A stretch of DNA of 64,000 bases, from contig JAEUKH010000028.1 in the NCBI GenBank assembly GCA_016792845.1, positions 248,001 to 312,000 on the forward strand, in the 5' to 3' direction. The stretch is from Myxococcales bacterium. GTDB lineage: Bacteria > Myxococcota_A > Polyangia > Polyangiales > Ga0077539. The position numbers and the translations under genes are program-made. Positions 56,968 to 64,000 of the stretch are shown piece by piece; the stretch's first letter is position 1; each line of letters opens with the position of its first letter. The notes under the pieces were generated by a model. The model was not told where the DNA came from and searched no databases. It saw nothing but the letters and a program-made list of their open reading frames with translations.

Positions 56968-59622
56968 TCAGAAGAAGTTGCCGATGGTGAACTCGAACAC
57001 GCTCGACTCTTCGTACGGCAGGCGGTTCAACGGGAAGCCCCACTCGAAGCGCAAGAGGCCGAGCGGGCTCTGCCAGCGGAGGCCGAAGCCGACCGAGTAC
57101 CGCAGCGCGAAGGGGTCGCTCAAGATCGACGTGCACGGGTCGTTGACCTCGGGCCGCCCCGTGCCCGCCGCGCGGCAATATTGTTGTTCGGTGTTGAACA
57201 CGTTGCCCGCGTCGTGAAAGACCACGCCGCGCAAGCCCACCGCGTTCAAGAGCGGAAACTCGACCTCAAGGTTGTAGTACGCCTGCACGTTGCCGCCGAT
57301 GGCCGCGCCGTTGGTGCTCACCGAGGCGTTCGGGTCGAGGCCGTTGTTCAGCGCGAGACGCGGCGAAATCGTACGGAGACGGTACCCGCGCACGTCGAAG
57401 ATGCCGCCCAGGAAGAAGCGCTCGAAGATCGGCACGCCCTGCTCGCGCCGCGACGAGACGTACCCGCCCTGGAGGTTCGCGCGGAGCACCACCCCCGAGA
57501 AGAGCGGGCGGTAGAACCTGAACCACCCCGTCACGCGGGTGTAGACGTTGGTGCTGCCGAACACCGGGTCGGCCACGTCGACGCCGAGCCGCGCGAACAC
57601 GCCGTCGGTGGGCGTGAGCCGGTTGTCGCGGGTGTCGTAGGTCATCGAGGCGCCGAGCGCGCTCGTAAACCCGGCTTGAAACAGGTTGGCCAGGGGCAGC
57701 GACTGAAACACCGAGTTGGTGACGTTCTGCCCGAAGAGCCCCGTGCCCGTGCGGGTCGAGACCGAGACGTCTTCGCCGGTGTAGTTCAAGAACAGCCGGA
57801 GGTCGTTGCCGAGGATCGGGTACCCGAAGGTCACCGTGCCGCCGCGCCCCGTGCGGGTGAAGTCGGTGAAGGCCCGGAGGCTGTTGTAGAGGTCGAGGGC
57901 GAAGGTCCAATTCGAGTCGAGGAAGTAGGGCTCGACAAAGCGCAGCGAGAAGATCTGCCGGAGCCCCGAGAGCTGCGCCTGGAGCGTCAGCGATTGCCCG
58001 CGCCCGAAGAGGTTAAGCTGCTGGATCTGCGCCGTCGCGATGAAGTTCTCGACCGACGAGAAGCCCGCGCCGATCTGAAAGGTGCCGGTCGGGCGCTCGG
58101 CCACTTCGACGTTCACCACCAGCCGATCGGGGTGCCCCTCGACGGGCTCGGTCGAGAGGTCGACGCGCTCGAAATACCCCAGCGCCATGATGCGCCGTCG
58201 CGAGGCCTGGTAGTTGGTCTCGTTGTAGCGCTCGCCCTCGATCAGCTGCATCTCGCGGCGAATGACGCGCTCGCTCGTCTTCGTGTTGCCGCGGATCTCG
58301 ATGCGCCCCACGGTGACGATGGGCCCGCGGGTCACCCGCACCGTGAGGTCTACGACGTGGTTGCGCGTGTCGGGCTGAATGTCGGGCGTCACCTCGACGT
58401 TGGCGTAGCCCGCGTCGCGGTAATAGGTCTGAATGCCGACGATGTCGCGGCCGATGGTGCTGCGCGAGAACCACTCGCCCGGGTTCACATGCACGCGCTC
58501 ACGGAGCGGGCGGCGGCCCCCGAGGGGCTCGATCTCGTTGCCCTCGTCGTCGACCTCGATCACCCGCAGTCGGCCGATGCGAAACCGCGGCCCCTCGCGC
58601 ACGGGGATCGAAATGTCGATGAACTGCCGGTCGGGCGAGAGGGCGACCCGCGGCGTCGCGATGTCAACCGTGAGGTACCCGCGGTCGTAGTAAGCCGCGT
58701 GCAAGAGGTCGATGTCGTTGCGAAAGGCCTCTTCGCGAAAGTTACCCGCCGAGGTGAGGAAGCTGAAGAAGTTGGCCGTGCCCGTGGCCATCACCCCGCG
58801 GAGCTCGTCGTCGGTGAGGCTGTTGTTGCCGATGAAGCGGAGGCTCCGCACCTGCACCTGGGCGTGCTCGACGATGTGAAACACCACGTCGACTTCGTTG
58901 CGGCTGCCGGGCCTCGGCTCGATGCGGTAGGTGACTTCGGCGAGAAAGAAGCCCTTCTCGGCATAGAGGTCGATGAGCTTCTGGCGGTTTCGCCGCACCG
59001 CGGTCTCGCTCAGCACCGTGCCGTCGCGCAGGTCGACGGTCTCGCGGAGCTTGTCTTCTTCGACCTCGTCGTACCCCTCGTACCGAATCGCGTGGATGGT
59101 GGGCCGCTCGGCCATGGTGAAGCGCAGCTCGACGCCCCCCTCGGCGCGCTCGGCGCTCACCCGGATGTCGCGGAAGAAGCCGAGATCCCACAGGGCCCTG
59201 GCGTCGCGCGAGGCCCGGGCCCGGTCGAGACACTCGCCCTCGCGGCTGCGCACGGTGCCGCGGATGTCTTCGGCGTTGACCCGCGCGAGGCCCGCGAAGC
59301 GCACCCTGACGACCCGGCGGCAGGCGGCGGTGTCGTCGTCGAGGGCCACCGTCGGGGCGCCCGGCTCAGGGGTCGCCGGAGCGCTCGGTGTTGCGCCCTG
59401 AGTCGCGGCAGCGGGTGCGGGCGCCGCGGGTGCGGGCGCCGCGGGCGGGGCCGCGGGCGGGGGTGTCAAGAGCGCGGGCTCGGGCATCTGGAGCTGCGGC
59501 GCGAGGAGCCCGGTGCCCTGCGACAGGCTGCCGGGTCGACCCACGGGCTGCGCCGAGGCGAAGACCGTCACGCCGAGACAACTCAGCAACAATGGAACCT
59601 GGGCTCTCACAACGCGACGCAT
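56968..59622 (-). CDS. bamA: Outer membrane protein assembly factor BamA
   Basis: 884 residues, Omp85 family; inserts beta-barrel proteins in the outer membrane. Signal peptide MRRVVRAQVPLLLSC...FASA, then a Pro/Ala-rich linker (about 30-100) not found in E. coli BamA. Five POTRA domains follow, with recognisable starts such as VRVRFAGLARVNAEDIRG, IHAIRYEGYDEVEEDKLRE, VRSLRFIGNNSLTDDELRG, IGRLRVIEVDDEGNE and VGRIEIRGNTKTSERVIRRE. The barrel contains the conserved V-R-G-Y loop (IFDVRGYRLRTI) and ends in a terminal Phe (FEFTIGNFF), the beta-signal. The ATG at 59622 opens the signal peptide; the frame extends 14 codons upstream. Confidence 0.96.
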   Translation of the reverse strand: MRRVVRAQVPLLLSCLGVTVFASAQPVGRPGSLSQGTGLLAPQLQMPEPALLTPPPAAPPAAPAPAAPAPAAATQGATPSAPATPEPGAPTVALDDDTAACRRVVRVRFAGLARVNAEDIRGTVRSREGECLDRARASRDARALWDLGFFRDIRVSAERAEGGVELRFTMAERPTIHAIRYEGYDEVEEDKLRETVDLRDGTVLSETAVRRNRQKLIDLYAEKGFFLAEVTYRIEPRPGSRNEVDVVFHIVEHAQVQVRSLRFIGNNSLTDDELRGVMATGTANFFSFLTSAGNFREEAFRNDIDLLHAAYYDRGYLTVDIATPRVALSPDRQFIDISIPVREGPRFRIGRLRVIEVDDEGNEIEPLGGRRPLRERVHVNPGEWFSRSTIGRDIVGIQTYYRDAGYANVEVTPDIQPDTRNHVVDLTVRVTRGPIVTVGRIEIRGNTKTSERVIRREMQLIEGERYNETNYQASRRRIMALGYFERVDLSTEPVEGHPDRLVVNVEVAERPTGTFQIGAGFSSVENFIATAQIQQLNLFGRGQSLTLQAQLSGLRQIFSLRFVEPYFLDSNWTFALDLYNSLRAFTDFTRTGRGGTVTFGYPILGNDLRLFLNYTGEDVSVSTRTGTGLFGQNVTNSVFQSLPLANLFQAGFTSALGASMTYDTRDNRLTPTDGVFARLGVDVADPVFGSTNVYTRVTGWFRFYRPLFSGVVLRANLQGGYVSSRREQGVPIFERFFLGGIFDVRGYRLRTISPRLALNNGLDPNASVSTNGAAIGGNVQAYYNLEVEFPLLNAVGLRGVVFHDAGNVFNTEQQYCRAAGTGRPEVNDPCTSILSDPFALRYSVGFGLRWQSPLGLLRFEWGFPLNRLPYEESSVFEFTIGNFF

Positions 59623-59789
59623 CGAACGGGCGCCCTCATACCGCGCGACCACCCACCGGGGCAACCATCGAAGCTGCCTCCGACGCGACCTTTTGCGAAG
59701 AATCTGAAGTGGGAATGGCCGCCCCGCTCATGCGTTGGCGCACCGCGCGGGGCTTCGAAGTGCGGGGCCGAGGCCGCCCCGCCGCGCGC

Positions 59790-60197
59790 TCAGAGGCGCC
59801 GCTGGAGCTCGTTGTTCGGCGTGCCGGGCTGCTCTGAGCGGTTGCAGAGGAAGCCCTCGGGGATGCGATAGCTGCGACCCTCGTTGGTGAGCACGAAGAC
59901 GTCGAGCCGGTGGCCCTGGTCGGCCTCGCGACACTCGGGCGTCGTCAGCTGCATCGTCTCGTCGTCGACGACGCCAACGTTGGTGGCGACCTTGCCACCG
60001 ATGCGCACCTCGAGGCCGCCGAGGTTGCGAAACCCGCTGCCCCGAATGCGCACCTCTTGCCCGCCCGAAGGGCGACCCGAATCAGGGTTGATGCTGTGAA
60101 AGAAGACGCCCTCTTTCTTGCACCCTTCGGCGGCCAGAAGGAGCCCCGCGAGCCCTGCAACCCACATCCCAAGTCGAACGTTGCCCGAACGAACCAT
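59790..60197 (-). CDS. IPT/TIG-domain lipoprotein
   Basis: 135 residues. Signal MVRSGNVRLGMWVAGLAGLL with lipobox AAEGC. The mature part is a single IPT/TIG immunoglobulin-like domain: VFFHSINPDSGRPSGGQEVRIRGSGFRNL, EVRIGGKVATNVGVVDDETMQLTTPE, DVFVLTNEGRSYRIPEGF. It lies 167 bases upstream of bamA on the same strand. Role unknown; such domains usually bind other surface proteins or sugars. Confidence 0.88.
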   Translation of the reverse strand: MVRSGNVRLGMWVAGLAGLLLAAEGCKKEGVFFHSINPDSGRPSGGQEVRIRGSGFRNLGGLEVRIGGKVATNVGVVDDETMQLTTPECREADQGHRLDVFVLTNEGRSYRIPEGFLCNRSEQPGTPNNELQRRL

Positions 60198-60407
60198 CGT
60201 GACCGCCTGTTGCCTCGAACGCGCTCCGTGCGCGGCGCGAAGCTAGACGCTGTGCCGCGCCGCGGTCAACCCGCGAGTGCGACCCCGCGCCGCCCTCGAT
60301 TCGGTCGCCGCGACGCGGGGCGGTGGCCCCGACGCCGACCGGGCGCGCGGCGCAGGGTGCGGCAAGGTGAGCGCGGTTGATTCTACGCTGCAAAGCGTTT
60401 CAGGTCG
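60198..60407. other. Intergenic stretch, first part of a 381-base gap
   Basis: The gap between the divergent IPT lipoprotein (start 60197) and the Lys/Ala-repeat protein (start 60579) contains no convincing gene. Its right part carries a sigma-54-like promoter and a repeated 11-mer; the left part shows only GC-rich sequence. Confidence 0.4.
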
Positions 60408-60427
60408 TGGCACGCTCGCTGCAAAGC
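60386..60427 (+). promoter_or_regulatory. Candidate sigma-54 promoter with repeated 11-mer
   Basis: TGGCACG (60408-60414), four bases, then CTGCA (60419-60423) matches the sigma-54 -24/-12 pattern TGGCACG-N4-TTGCW with one mismatch. The 11-mer cgctgcaaagc occurs at 60386-60396 and again at 60417-60427, 31 bp apart (about three helical turns). The second copy overlaps the -12 box. It lies about 150 bases before the GTG of the downstream gene. Confidence 0.3.
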
Positions 60428-60578
60428 ATCAAAGGCGCTGTGAGGGCTTCGGGGCAACCCAAGCCTGAAGGTTCGCGCCGCATCAAGCGCGAGCGTCAGA
60501 TTGCGCGAAGGTTTTACCCGGGGCGCGCCCATCCAAGGGCGGGCCGCGCAGGGTGAGACCACCGAAGGAGCAAAGGCC

Positions 60579-62099
60579 GTGGCGAAGCACAAAGGCAAGG
60601 GCAAGAAAGACCGTCGCGAGGCCGACAAACCCGTGGTCGCCGCCAGCGCGGGGTCGGCCGCGGTCGCGCACAACCCCGTCACGCCAGCCCCGGCGCCGGC
60701 CGCGGTGACTCAGCCTGGCACAGCGGCGCAGCCCGAGAAGTCGGGCGGCACGGTGATTCAGTTTCCGAAGGCGCCGCCGGTCGAGAGCGCGCCGAGCCCC
60801 GCCGCCGAGGCGAACGTGTCGTCGCGGCCGACGATGCGCGCAGGCTCGGGGGGCGAAGAGGTGCAAACGCCTGAGATTCCACGAGATCAGGCGCCGAGCG
60901 TGTCGCTGACGGCGGGGGCCGAGAGCGAGCCGCCGCCGGTCGGCGAAGAGGGGCGCGCCACCCTTCCGCCCGAGCCCGCGGCGAAGGCAGGGGCGACCAC
61001 CGCGACCCTCGCCGCTGTTGCAGAGGTGAAAGCGCCCGACGCAGAAACGAAGGCTGACGCGAAGGTCGAGCCCAAGGCTGACGCGAAGGCCGAGCCCAAG
61101 GCCGACGCGAAGGCTGATGCGAAGGCTGACGCGAAGAGCGAGCCCAAGGCCGACGCGAAGGCTGATGCGAAGGGCAAGCGGGCCGACAAGTCTGACGTGA
61201 TGGTCACGCGCAAAGAGGGCGCTGACCGGGCGCGCAAGGAGTCGCTCTCGACACACCTCTCCGACGAGGCCGCAGCTTTCTTCAACAGCGCCGCGTACGA
61301 GGCCGCGTACAAGAGCAGTCACGACAATTTCGACGACCTCAAGCCCGTCGCGAGCCCCGAGCGCGAGAAGGAGCTCCAGTCGAGTCGCAAATGGATGGTG
61401 CTCACCGGCGCCCTCCTCGTCACGGTGCTCGTCGTGGTGGTGGGCTTCTCGGCCATCGGTCGCCTCGGGGTCTCAGAGACCTCGCTCGACAACACGCCTT
61501 CGGTGACCGTGCCCGAACCCGCGGCCGCGCCCGCTCCGGCGCCCGCGAGCACGCCCGAAGCGACGGCCGCACCGGCGCCCGCACCGACGCCCGCGCCGAC
61601 GCCCGCACCTGAGCCCTCTGCCGCGCCGACGCCTACGCCTGAGCCCGCGGTGGCCGCCGCGACGCCTGAGCCGACCCCTGCGCCTGCGGCCGAACCCGTC
61701 GCTGCGCCCGCGCCTGCGGCCGAACCCGTCGCTGCGCCCGCGCCCGCCCCTGCGCCCGCGGCTGCGACGGCGCAGACGCCCCAACAGCTGCTCGCCGCCG
61801 CGCGCGGGTACCGCGGCCCCTTCGCCGGGCGCGTCGAAGCGTGGAACGCCTATTTCGCCGCCGCCCCCACCGACGACCGCGCCATGGCGAACCTGGCCGA
61901 GGGCTGGGTCGAGTCGCATCCCGCCGAAGCCGAACGCTTCGCGGCCCTCGCCACCACGGCCAACCCCAACAACGGTCGCGCGTGGCTCCTCCTCGCCTTC
62001 GCGCGGCAGCGCCTTCACAACGCCGAAGGTTTCCGCGAAGCCAAGGCGCGCTGCATCGCCCTCGGCGGCCAGTGGGCGGCCGAGTGTCGCGCGCTCTGA
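60579..62099 (+). CDS. Membrane protein with Lys/Ala/Asp repeats and Pro-rich segment
   Basis: 506 residues. The GTG start is preferred because AAGGAG lies eight bases upstream and the N-terminus is then the basic AKHKGKGKKDRREADK. A cytoplasmic low-complexity region includes repeats of ADAKAEPK type (about 160-200). One membrane helix (WMVLTGALLVTVLVVVVGFSAIG, near residue 275) follows, then a Pro/Ala-rich extracytoplasmic stretch (PAPTPAPTPAPE) and a C-terminal TPR-like helical part (ANLAEGWVESHPAEAERFAALATTANPNN, AWLLLAFARQRLHNAEGFREAK). The topology is cytoplasmic N-terminus, one helix, periplasmic spacer and domain. No family recognised for the whole. Confidence 0.85.
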   Translation: MAKHKGKGKKDRREADKPVVAASAGSAAVAHNPVTPAPAPAAVTQPGTAAQPEKSGGTVIQFPKAPPVESAPSPAAEANVSSRPTMRAGSGGEEVQTPEIPRDQAPSVSLTAGAESEPPPVGEEGRATLPPEPAAKAGATTATLAAVAEVKAPDAETKADAKVEPKADAKAEPKADAKADAKADAKSEPKADAKADAKGKRADKSDVMVTRKEGADRARKESLSTHLSDEAAAFFNSAAYEAAYKSSHDNFDDLKPVASPEREKELQSSRKWMVLTGALLVTVLVVVVGFSAIGRLGVSETSLDNTPSVTVPEPAAAPAPAPASTPEATAAPAPAPTPAPTPAPEPSAAPTPTPEPAVAAATPEPTPAPAAEPVAAPAPAAEPVAAPAPAPAPAAATAQTPQQLLAAARGYRGPFAGRVEAWNAYFAAAPTDDRAMANLAEGWVESHPAEAERFAALATTANPNNGRAWLLLAFARQRLHNAEGFREAKARCIALGGQWAAECRAL

Positions 62100-62168
62100 A
62101 GCGCCCCCCGTCACCCCCGCTCGGCTGAAATCTCGCGTCTGCGCGGGGTCGCGTGGCACGACCCTCGG

Positions 62169-63350
62169 GTGGTGCTCCTTGCCTCGACCCTCGTCGCACA
62201 AGTGTCGGCCACGGTGCTGTTCGGTGGCGACGTCGTGGCGCACCGTGACGTGCTCGACTCGGTCGAGGCCCACGGGCACGCGTCGCTCCTCGGGCCCCTC
62301 GCGCCCTTGCTCGCGAGGGCCGCGCTCACCATCGTAAACCTTGAGTCGCCGGTGGTGACGAGCCGCCCCGCGAGCGGCCCGAACACCCTTCGCTTCAACG
62401 GCACCGGGGCCTTCCTCGACGGGCTCTCGCGGGCCGGCGTCGACGCGGTGAGCCTCGCGAACAACCACGGCTTTGATCAGGGCCCCGAAGGGGTCGCGGC
62501 GACCATTTCGGCCCTCCGCGCCCGCGGCCTCGCGGTGCTCGGGGCGAGCGATGGGGCCCAAGACCCGCACGCGGCCACGGTGTTCACGGTGCTCGGCCGA
62601 CGGCTCTGCGTAGTAGCGGCGACGCGCATCCTGAACTTCGACGTGCCGCGGTGGCGCGCGGGGCGGCCGGGGCTCGCGCTCGCCTTGCCCGATGCGCCCG
62701 ACGAAGAGACGCGGCTCGTCGCGGCGGTCACCGCCGAGGCCCGACGCTGCGGCGCCGTGGTGGTCACGCTCCACACCGGCACCGAGTACGAAGACGCTCC
62801 CGAGGCGCGCGATCGTCGCTTCTTTCGTCGCCTCGCCGACGCGGGGGCCGCGGCCGTGATCGGGCACCACTCGCACACACCCCAACCCGTCGAGCGCTAC
62901 GCCGTCGCAGGCCGCGACGTGCCGCTCTTCTACTCGCTCGGCAACCTCGTGTCGGCCCAAGGGAGCGTCGCCGAACGCGCGCCCCTCAGCGCCCACGAGC
63001 CCTGGCAGATCGAGCGAGACCCCCGCACCCGAGAGGGCCTCCTGGCGGTGCTCCAGTTTGAGCCCGAGGGCCCGTCAGGGCTGCGCCTCGCCCGCTCAGG
63101 CTGGCTCCCCCTTTGGACCTCGAACGACCGCGACCGCGCCCGCCGCGAAGGCCTCGCGGCCACCCTCAGCGCCGCCGCGATGCCCTGGGGCGGCGGAGGC
63201 TCCCCCGCGCAACAAGCCCGCTGGCGGAGCCTCGTCTCACGGGTCGGCCCCGCGTCGCTCTTCGCCCCCGAAGGCCTCGCAGGCGCCGAAGCCCTCTGGC
63301 CGCAGGCTCGCCCTCAAGGCGCGACCGCGACCCTCAGCCCGCGGCGCTGA
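62169..63350 (+). CDS. CapA/PgsA-family metallophosphatase-like protein
   Basis: 393 residues of the CapA family, which is related to metallophosphatases and in Bacillus takes part in poly-gamma-glutamate capsule export. Signature blocks: FGGDVVAHRDVL (metal-binding Asp), NLESPVVT, VSLANNHGFDQG, VVVTLHTGTEYEDAP and VIGHHSHTPQPVERY, followed by FYSLGNLV. A short hydrophobic N-terminus (MVLLASTLVAQVSATVLF) may be a weak signal peptide. The GTG start has no clear ribosome site. The 3' end overlaps the convergent truncated gene by 37 bases. No other capsule gene is nearby, so a glutamate-capsule role is doubtful. Confidence 0.88.
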   Translation: MVLLASTLVAQVSATVLFGGDVVAHRDVLDSVEAHGHASLLGPLAPLLARAALTIVNLESPVVTSRPASGPNTLRFNGTGAFLDGLSRAGVDAVSLANNHGFDQGPEGVAATISALRARGLAVLGASDGAQDPHAATVFTVLGRRLCVVAATRILNFDVPRWRAGRPGLALALPDAPDEETRLVAAVTAEARRCGAVVVTLHTGTEYEDAPEARDRRFFRRLADAGAAAVIGHHSHTPQPVERYAVAGRDVPLFYSLGNLVSAQGSVAERAPLSAHEPWQIERDPRTREGLLAVLQFEPEGPSGLRLARSGWLPLWTSNDRDRARREGLAATLSAAAMPWGGGGSPAQQARWRSLVSRVGPASLFAPEGLAGAEALWPQARPQGATATLSPRR

Positions 63351-64000
63351 CTGAACCCGCCGCAGTTGCCTCCGAGAAACATGATTGATTCTCGTTGGTT
63401 ACGAAGAATCACCGAGGGCGCGCTGGCGCTCACGTCGACCCGCGACGAGAAGGCCGGGCTCGTCGACACGGTGTAGCGCCGACCGTCGAAGCTGCCCGCG
63501 ACCCCGACCACGACCTCGCTCCGCAGGCCGCCGTCGACCAGGGTGGGACGCCCGCGTGCGGTGAAGAACAAGCGCCAGAGGGTGCGGCCCGCGCTGGTCT
63601 CTTCGACGGTGAAGGCTGGGTCGCTCACCGAGCCCGCGCGAAAGTCGGGTGCGCCCGCGTCGAGCCCGTCGTCGTCGGGGGCCACCAAGGGGTCTCGGCG
63701 GGGGGTCTCGGCGGCGGCGTCGAGCCGCTCGAAGCGCGACATCGCATCGTCGGCGCGCGCCGCCCAGATCGACGCGCCCGAGGTGTACGCGAGCACCCAG
63801 CCGCCCGCGGGGTCGTGCACCAGGGCGGGGCTCCCGAGGGGGGTCGACTCTCCCGCCGCGGGGTCAGCTTCGAGCCGTGCGACGCCCGCCTCGGTGAACG
63901 AGAGGCCGTCGCGGCTCTCGGCGATGCCGAGGCCCCCTGGGGTCGCGTAGGCCATGAAGAATTTGCCGTCGTGCTGCACCACCGAAGGCGCCGCGACGCG
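63314..64000 (-). CDS. Propeller-type secreted protein, C-terminal part (5' end outside window)
   Basis: The frame is open to the right edge, so the N-terminus is missing; 228 residues are visible. Blade-like patterns recur: APSVVQHDGKFFMAYAT, IAESRDGLSFTEAGVAR, SPALVHDPAGGWVLAYTSG, DPAFTVEETSAGRTLWRLFFTAR and VGVAGSFDGRRYTVSTSPAF. These resemble the GH43-like lipoprotein at 48148-49311. An exported lipoprotein is likely by analogy but the signal is not in the window. Confidence 0.7.
   Translation of the reverse strand, partial: RVAAPSVVQHDGKFFMAYATPGGLGIAESRDGLSFTEAGVARLEADPAAGESTPLGSPALVHDPAGGWVLAYTSGASIWAARADDAMSRFERLDAAAETPRRDPLVAPDDDGLDAGAPDFRAGSVSDPAFTVEETSAGRTLWRLFFTARGRPTLVDGGLRSEVVVGVAGSFDGRRYTVSTSPAFSSRVDVSASAPSVILRNQRESIMFLGGNCGGFSQRRGLRVAVAP

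Noticed and set aside
57181..59871. An 896-codon open frame on the plus strand
   Set aside because: Antisense to bamA; no recognisable motif.

Overview
This is a 64 kb window of very GC-rich chromosome with extreme G/C bias at third codon positions. The gene content points to a member of the Myxococcota, probably a Sandaracinus- or Polyangium-like lineage. The evidence is: a protein ending in a MYXO-CTERM-type sorting signal; several Ser/Thr kinases with C-terminal membrane anchors; dense histidine kinase modules, including one next to an NtrC-type regulator; many lipoproteins rich in Asp, Ala and Gly just after the lipobox; and a CsgA/C-factor-like dehydrogenase. This placement rests on gene content, not on a database search. 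No rRNA, tRNA, CRISPR array, transposase or prophage was seen.

Layout. 1-825 is the tail of a Gly-rich surface protein. 916-6065 is a three-gene signalling cluster (receiver-kinase, membrane kinase, sigma-54 activator). 6117-10562 holds an Asp-box lipoprotein, a small membrane protein, a MYXO-CTERM protein and a pirin. 10564-13202 is a compact RNA-repair-like operon (RNA ligase, then HD-domain/P-loop kinase) running into a split CsgA-like dehydrogenase. 13286-18302 carries housekeeping genes: a DUF1269-like protein, a Xer recombinase, prfB with its programmed frameshift, and lysS. 18325-22731 holds LolC/E-like and LolD genes followed by an FG-GAP lipoprotein. 22740-27253 is a pair of translationally coupled PAS kinases.

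27430-38060 contains a membrane Ser/Thr kinase, a 1,357-residue Cys-repeat/Gly-rich lipoprotein, an Asp-box lipoprotein and a second kinase. That second kinase is coupled to a pseudokinase (38057-40204), which lies just downstream of a methylmalonyl-CoA mutase large subunit (40236-41987). 42036-44974 is a kinase/TPR/lipoprotein operon. 45051-49672 holds an unknown protein, a frameshifted Cys-repeat lipoprotein, a metallo-beta-lactamase-fold hydrolase coupled to a beta-propeller lipoprotein, and a tiny lipoprotein. 49864-50277 is a nested inverted/direct-repeat element with an AT-rich core. It is followed by a photolyase fused to a renalase-like FAD oxidoreductase (50322-52649), a second giant Cys-repeat lipoprotein (52763-56272), a TPR protein and bamA (56438-59622), an IPT/TIG lipoprotein, a Lys/Ala-repeat membrane protein, a CapA-family protein and a truncated propeller protein.

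Two themes dominate. The first is signalling: four kinase-fold Ser/Thr proteins and four histidine kinases. The second is envelope building: Lol, Bam, and about ten secreted lipoproteins with Cys-rich, Gly-rich, FG-GAP or Asp-box domains. The observations most worth following up are the RNA ligase/HD-kinase operon, the photolyase-oxidoreductase fusion, the kinase-pseudokinase pair, the repeat element at 49.9-50.3 kb, and two genes whose frames are broken at precise, explainable places.
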